A program made the position numbers and the translations under genes. From Toxorhynchites rutilus septentrionalis (Eukaryota > Arthropoda > Insecta > Diptera > Culicidae), in assembly GCF_029784135.1 (NCBI RefSeq), contig NC_073745.1, positions 163,505,328 to 163,569,327 of the forward strand: a DNA stretch of 64,000 nucleotides, given 5' to 3'. Shown piece after piece: positions 60,021 through 64,000 of the stretch. Under the pieces are notes generated by a model. It worked only from the letters and a program-made list of their open reading frames with translations, was not told where the DNA came from and did no database searches. Within the stretch, counting starts at the first letter, position 1. Each line of letters begins with the position of its first letter.

Positions 60021-61069
60021 ATTTTGGTCGTACTTGAAAATTTCTCGTGAGTTCTGATCTTAGACTACTACTTTTATTTCTATTTTGTTCAAATATATAT
60101 ACATGATTTTCTTACTCATAAAAAGGAGAAAGAATTCTCCTTTACCTAAACTACAGGTACTAAAACTAAAGAAGAGAAAAGAAGTATTATTTGATGTCTG
60201 CTCATCAGGCCTAAAATCTACCTCATTGTTTTTCTTTCCCTATCCTATCTGGAGATGTAAACAATCTCTTGTGGAATACGTTTTTTTCCCTGTTTTTGTT
60301 GCTTCGGCCATTGGCGGAGCAACATTTTCTATTTTATTTCATTCATCCGTAATATACCTAAAATTTATTGTTTTATTGCCTATTCATTCATGCCCTCGCT
60401 CTGCCGGGTCTTATTTCTTATCTTATTTGGTCTCCTCTTATTCCTTATGGAATTTCCTACTTTATTGCAATCTATATATTGCAATCTTCGATCTTTTTAC
60501 TACTTATCATTTTATTCATCTGATGGATCATCTGTCCGTAACAGTACTAATTCCAAAAAATGAACCAGAGAATCTATATCAAATTTTGAGTAAACAACGT
60601 TGCGTTGACGTTCAGTGCCACATTTTCTCCTCGGTACATTTCTCATGCCTAGATGTACCAGGAGCAAGAATGAATAACAAAAAGTGAACTCTTTCATCTT
60701 CCAACTTCCCATCGAGGGAGATGACTCTACACATTCTCGTTGTACTGGGTCTTTATTCCGTGATTGCTTCCTTTCACTGGACTCGATATCAGTTTGGGTG
60801 TTTGACTGCTGATGCCAATGGGAGCTGCCCTGGATACTTTTCCAAAGTCGGTGTTGGATTGTTTCAATAGTCCCGAGAGTGAGAGAAACCAATCAAGACG
60901 TTTCTTTGACTAAAGAGCCTTTCATGTTTCTTTCTTTTCACGTCCTACATGTGGGTGCCGGACCGTGGCATGTACCACTTCCTGCGTTTTTTGATATTAA
61001 CATATAGTGATATCGAATTTTTATTCCTAATTAATTTGCGATCAAACTAGGCCGCAGGTATTATTATTT
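60021..61069. other. No gene supported; long hydrophobic frame probably spurious
   Basis: A 200-codon plus frame (60085-60687) is very rich in Phe, Leu, Ile and Ser, and a 126-codon minus frame overlaps it. Neither shows a domain I recognise. The minus frame segment LVHFLELVLLRTDDPSDE could be a decayed transposon protein. Confidence 0.3.
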
Positions 61070-61740
61070 TTTTCTGATATTTTTTCGGAGAATCTTTTAG
61101 CCTTCTGGGTTGGTTCGCCTCTGTAGCGACGGAAGTAGGCATTGCCACAAGGAACAATAACTTACATGAAATATACATACAAAATAAACAAATAAATTTG
61201 AACTTGAAAAAACAACAAAATAAAACAAATTAAAACATTTTTAAACTAATAAATAAAAAAAACTGGTTTCTCTCCAATTGCTGCTTACTTGCTAGACTAG
61301 ATGGTAAGAATATCCTCGGATCACGGGTCTAGGCCAGTGTAGAGTAAGCCGTACCGTTGAAGATGCTGAAGCGTTCTTATTCCCCTTCAACATGTTAACC
61401 TCCTCGAACCCTGTAACAGAGCCCTTAACCATTCTGAGAAACTGCCCCATGCCTGCGACCAAAAGAAGCTAAAACAGTAGGTGATCCACAACTTCATGTC
61501 GTCAGGCGGCACCTCCCGAGTGAAAAACAGTCCGGGGTGATTCCGGAAAATCGGTCAACCGCTTCGTTCCTCGCGAGGCCACTGTATCCGAGTACCCACA
61601 TGAGCACAGGCAATAGGTACTTCCTGACGGCCTCTACCCATGGGTTTCTGGACCTAGCCGCACCCAGGCCGCAGATGTGTATTCGGCCGTCCGATCTGGG
61701 CTTGAGGTTCAACAGTTATCCAATCTAGTCGCTCTAAGGC
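61070..61740 (-). pseudogene. I-like LINE fragment (RNase H and 3' UTR)
   Basis: Minus-strand AVRKYLLPVLMWVLGYSGLA and RNEAVDRFSGI match AIRRYLLPDTVLMWVPGHSG and the following residues of the LINE at 22215-29990. The 3' UTR CTTTTAGCCTTCTGGGTTGG near 61093 matches that at 22235. The catalytic His has become Tyr (GYSG); degraded and 5'-truncated. Confidence 0.8.
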
Positions 61741-62079
61741 AATTTGAGATTTTGCTAGTGACCTTGCCCTTATGGGCTCAATTTCCATCGCTATTGCCAA
61801 AGATGGAGGATAATCCACCATTGTGTCGTGTCAGGTGGACTTAGCGCTACCTGAGTTGCTGTTGGTTGCTGATTGGGTACCATTAGCAGTGTTGACAGTA
61901 GCAGACTTGATTGAGATAAAATGTTACCACTGAGTCATACCCAGCGAATTTAAAGCTACCTGAGGAGTTGGAAACAGCTGATTCGCAACGAGTGGTTAAT
62001 CAGAACGCATGGATTTGTGATTGAGACAACATGCTGCCACTGAGTCATACTCAGCAGACTTAAAGCTACCTGTTGGCAG
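61741..62079. other. No gene recognised; internal near-duplication
   Basis: TGAGTCATACCCAGCGAATTTAAAGCTACCTG-like sequence occurs twice (about 61931 and 62044), each near GATTGAGA and ATGTTACCACTG/ATGCTGCCACTG: a duplicated unit of about 113 bp. Confidence 0.45.
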
Positions 62080-62889
62080 GTCTGCATAACTCGAAAACTA
62101 ATCAAGCAAATGAAACCGAATTTGGTATGTAGATGTTTTAGAGGGCAAGAAAAGATGGTTCGTCACTCCTTCTCCCTCTCTAATTGGGGAGCTGTCATAG
62201 AAATGAAACGCATAACTCATAACTCGAGAACTAATCAAGCAAATGAAGTCAAATTTGACATGTGAGGGTTCTTTGGTACGTGAAATGTTTGTATGAAGTT
62301 TTAATTTCCACGTAAGCCTCTCCCTCCTCTGGAAGGGGGAGGGAGTCCCATAAAATTATACACATATTCCAAACAATCATATTCCAACTAAACATGACAA
62401 TTGAAAATTTTCAGAAAACTCTGAAGGAAAATGGGTAAATCCAGAAATTTAATTCCCATACAACATTTACATCGTGACAAGAGTTGTAAGTTCTGCAATT
62501 ACATCGTAACAAGAGTTGTAAGTTCTTTTGATTTTGAATGGATTTTCAGATGAAAAAAACGCACTCCCATATCTTATAACTATATAAACAAAAAAGAATC
62601 GCCAAATGTGTTGGTAAGTGCAAAACTCAAGAAAGGCATCGATTTGAGATGTCTTAATTTTAATATATTGACTTCATCAAACATGTATTCAATGTAACGA
62701 AGAAACATGTTATTTGCAAGTGATTGAGAAATCACAAAATTGTGAAGGGTAAATTAGAAGATCAACCAATGAACAACTCTGCAATTGGAACCGTGAGCGT
62801 TCGCTTAGTAAGAAAACGTGAGTGTTTTAAGGGATTGATAACAAAAAAAAATCAATTTTGGGCGAGACGAAGTCTGCCGGGTCAGCTAG
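62080..62889 (+). mobile_element. Helitron-like repeat, copy C, 5'-truncated
   Basis: It ends GCCGGGTCAGCTAG at 62889, followed by T. It shares CATAACTCGAGAACTAATCA units, the GAATCGCCAAATGTGTTGG segment and the CGCTTAGTAAGAAAACGTG segment with copy A. No TC-type start is seen. Confidence 0.62.
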
Positions 62890-62892
62890 TTT

Positions 62893-63416
62893 TGATATGA
62901 TTCTAATACGTGCATTTTTGACGGAAAAATGTAGCCGATATTGGGCTTAAGAATCATAGTTCTGCTTGACATATATGTTTTTAGTACGGTAGAAAATGGC
63001 ATTCACAAAAAAACTAAATATAACTAAGTAAATATATCCTGGGTCATGCGTACTCAATAAAACTTATTTCTCAAGAGCATTTTACTTGAAAAAAAAAAAT
63101 CTTCTGCCAAAGTTTTTTTTGTGAATCTGCCAAAATCTTTTTGTGTGTTATCTGCCAAAATGTCAATTGGGCCCACATGATTCGAAACGCTAGCATTAAT
63201 TGATGAAAAAATGTAGTTCGTTCATTTCTATTAATTCGATTATTTTCACCGTTAATAACAATACTTTCTCTATAGTTCTCTATAGTGTAGTTGATTATTA
63301 TAAGAAAAGTAACACTTTCTTCCCATACTCTTTTGACATTTCTATTGGACTCTTTTTGACAATCAGTTTGATTCTATCCGCATGACCCAGAATTTAACAA
63401 CTTATTTTTCTCAGTG
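62893..63416. mobile_element. TIR element related to 55294-56259
   Basis: The right end CTTATTTTTCTCAGTG finishes at 63416, followed by TA. 62895-63000 matches the inverse of 55345-55460. CCTGGGTCATGCG (63038) and CGCATGACCCAG (63379) form an internal inverted pair about 340 bp apart. Confidence 0.55.
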
Positions 63417-63675
63417 TAGTAATGACACTAGAATTCAATAATGGATCAACCTTTTATTTACACTGGGACGGGATTTTTTTATCATCTGGTAATTTCTTCG
63501 AACTGTCAATAGCACAAACCCTAGAATTATTGCACTACCTACTGTCGTAACTTTTCCATCGTGAACTTTTGTAGACTGCAACAGGAGAAAAAAAGGTATT
63601 GTTACTTAACAGATTAGTTTTCTAGCTCTTTCTGCATTTTAAGATTATCATTTAGTATTCCTTTCTAGAACGACA

Positions 63676-64000
63676 ATGCTGCGCATCACAGCTGGTCGAC
63701 TTTTCGGTGCTCTTCGGGGTTCCGTTGGTATGACCACTTCGCGTCTAGGAATTGCTGGTGCAATCCGACATTCGCACAGCAGCGAAAGTGCAGAAGAGTT
63801 CGATACACGGTATGAGAACTACTTTAACCGGCAGGACATTGATCACTGGGAGGCTCGTAAAGGAATGAACGATCTTCTCGGAATGGATTTGGTGCCGGAA
63901 CCGAAAATTATCATCGCTGCTCTGAAGGCCTGCCGTCGGTTGAATGACTACGCCTTGGCCATTAGATTCCTCGAAGGATGCAAGGACAAATGTGGAAATC
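63676..64000 (+). CDS. COX5A: Cytochrome c oxidase subunit 5A, N-terminal part (cut by window end)
   Basis: The reading frame from ATG at 63676 stays open to the window end, giving 108 residues. COX5A is a nuclear-encoded subunit of respiratory complex IV on the matrix side of the inner mitochondrial membrane. Residues 1 to about 35 are rich in Arg and Ser with no acidic residue ([18 protein letters not shown]), as expected of a mitochondrial presequence. The mature part shows the family pattern: [39 protein letters not shown] and [19 protein letters not shown]. An acceptor-like TTTCTAG lies just upstream (ending 63669), suggesting a 5' UTR intron. About 40 further residues should lie beyond the window. 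Confidence 0.93.
   Translation, partial: MLRITAGRLFGALRGSVGMTTSRLGIAGAIRHSHSSESAEEFDTRYENYFNRQDIDHWEARKGMNDLLGMDLVPEPKIIIAALKACRRLNDYALAIRFLEGCKDKCGN

Noticed and set aside
60085..60687. 200-codon plus-strand ORF
   Set aside because: Hydrophobic, low-complexity composition, no domain, no splice or promoter context, and an overlapping antisense frame; consistent with chance in AT-rich or decayed repeat DNA.

Overview
This is nuclear DNA from an insect, most likely a culicine-type mosquito. Three intron-bearing host genes are visible. They sit in a dense bed of nested mosquito-type transposable elements: an ITmD37E-type Tc1/mariner family, mellifera- and cecropia-like mariners, I-, R1-, RTE- and Jockey-like LINEs, a Bel-Pao fragment, tRNA-derived SINEs, and MITEs resembling pogo, Harbinger, hAT and Helitron families. 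The species call is inference from TE content and protein similarity; I could not run a search.

Host genes. (1) The minus-strand msps/XMAP215 (CKAP5-family) microtubule polymerase gene covers 37137 down to at least 12435. I could place 13 exons whose splice phases all join, giving 1,958 codons with five TOG domains and the conserved C-terminal region. An 18.1-kb intron (14353-32484), filled almost wholly by transposons, splits the TOG part from the C-terminal part. The last exon is not securely placed. (2) A complete four-exon p23/PTGES3-like HSP90 co-chaperone gene lies on the minus strand at 57502-59337 (172 aa). (3) The 5' part of a COX5A gene (cytochrome c oxidase subunit) starts at 63676 on the plus strand and runs off the window. 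They are neighbours only; nothing suggests coordinated regulation.

Layout. 1-12434: disabled ITmD37E copy, SINEs, pogo-like MITEs, Helitron-like repeat, RTE-like LINE, and a Jockey-like LINE cut by two further elements. 12435-14352: msps exons 13 to 7. 14353-32484: msps intron with a MITE, a Helitron-like repeat, a Bel-Pao remnant, an R1-like LINE broken by a MITE, a palindrome-ended element and a SINE, and then a mariner holding a 7.8-kb I-like LINE (itself holding a hAT-like MITE) and a solo LTR. 32485-37137: msps exons 6 to 1. 37138-57501: mostly repeats, including a pogo-like element carrying an almost intact mariner, and a 7.4-kb interval bounded by perfect 28-bp inverted repeats that contains a second ITmD37E copy, a decayed one-finger-per-exon zinc-finger gene, an (AT)n tract and a LINE fragment. 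57502-64000: p23, SINE, LINE and Helitron-like remnants, COX5A.

The most unusual structure is a dispersed element seen twice (19371-20402 and 53568-54685). It has palindromic GACGTAG...CTACGTC ends, and each copy carries a well-spaced TATA/initiator promoter but a different interior: a Jockey-type gag fragment in one, a 110-bp tandem array in the other.
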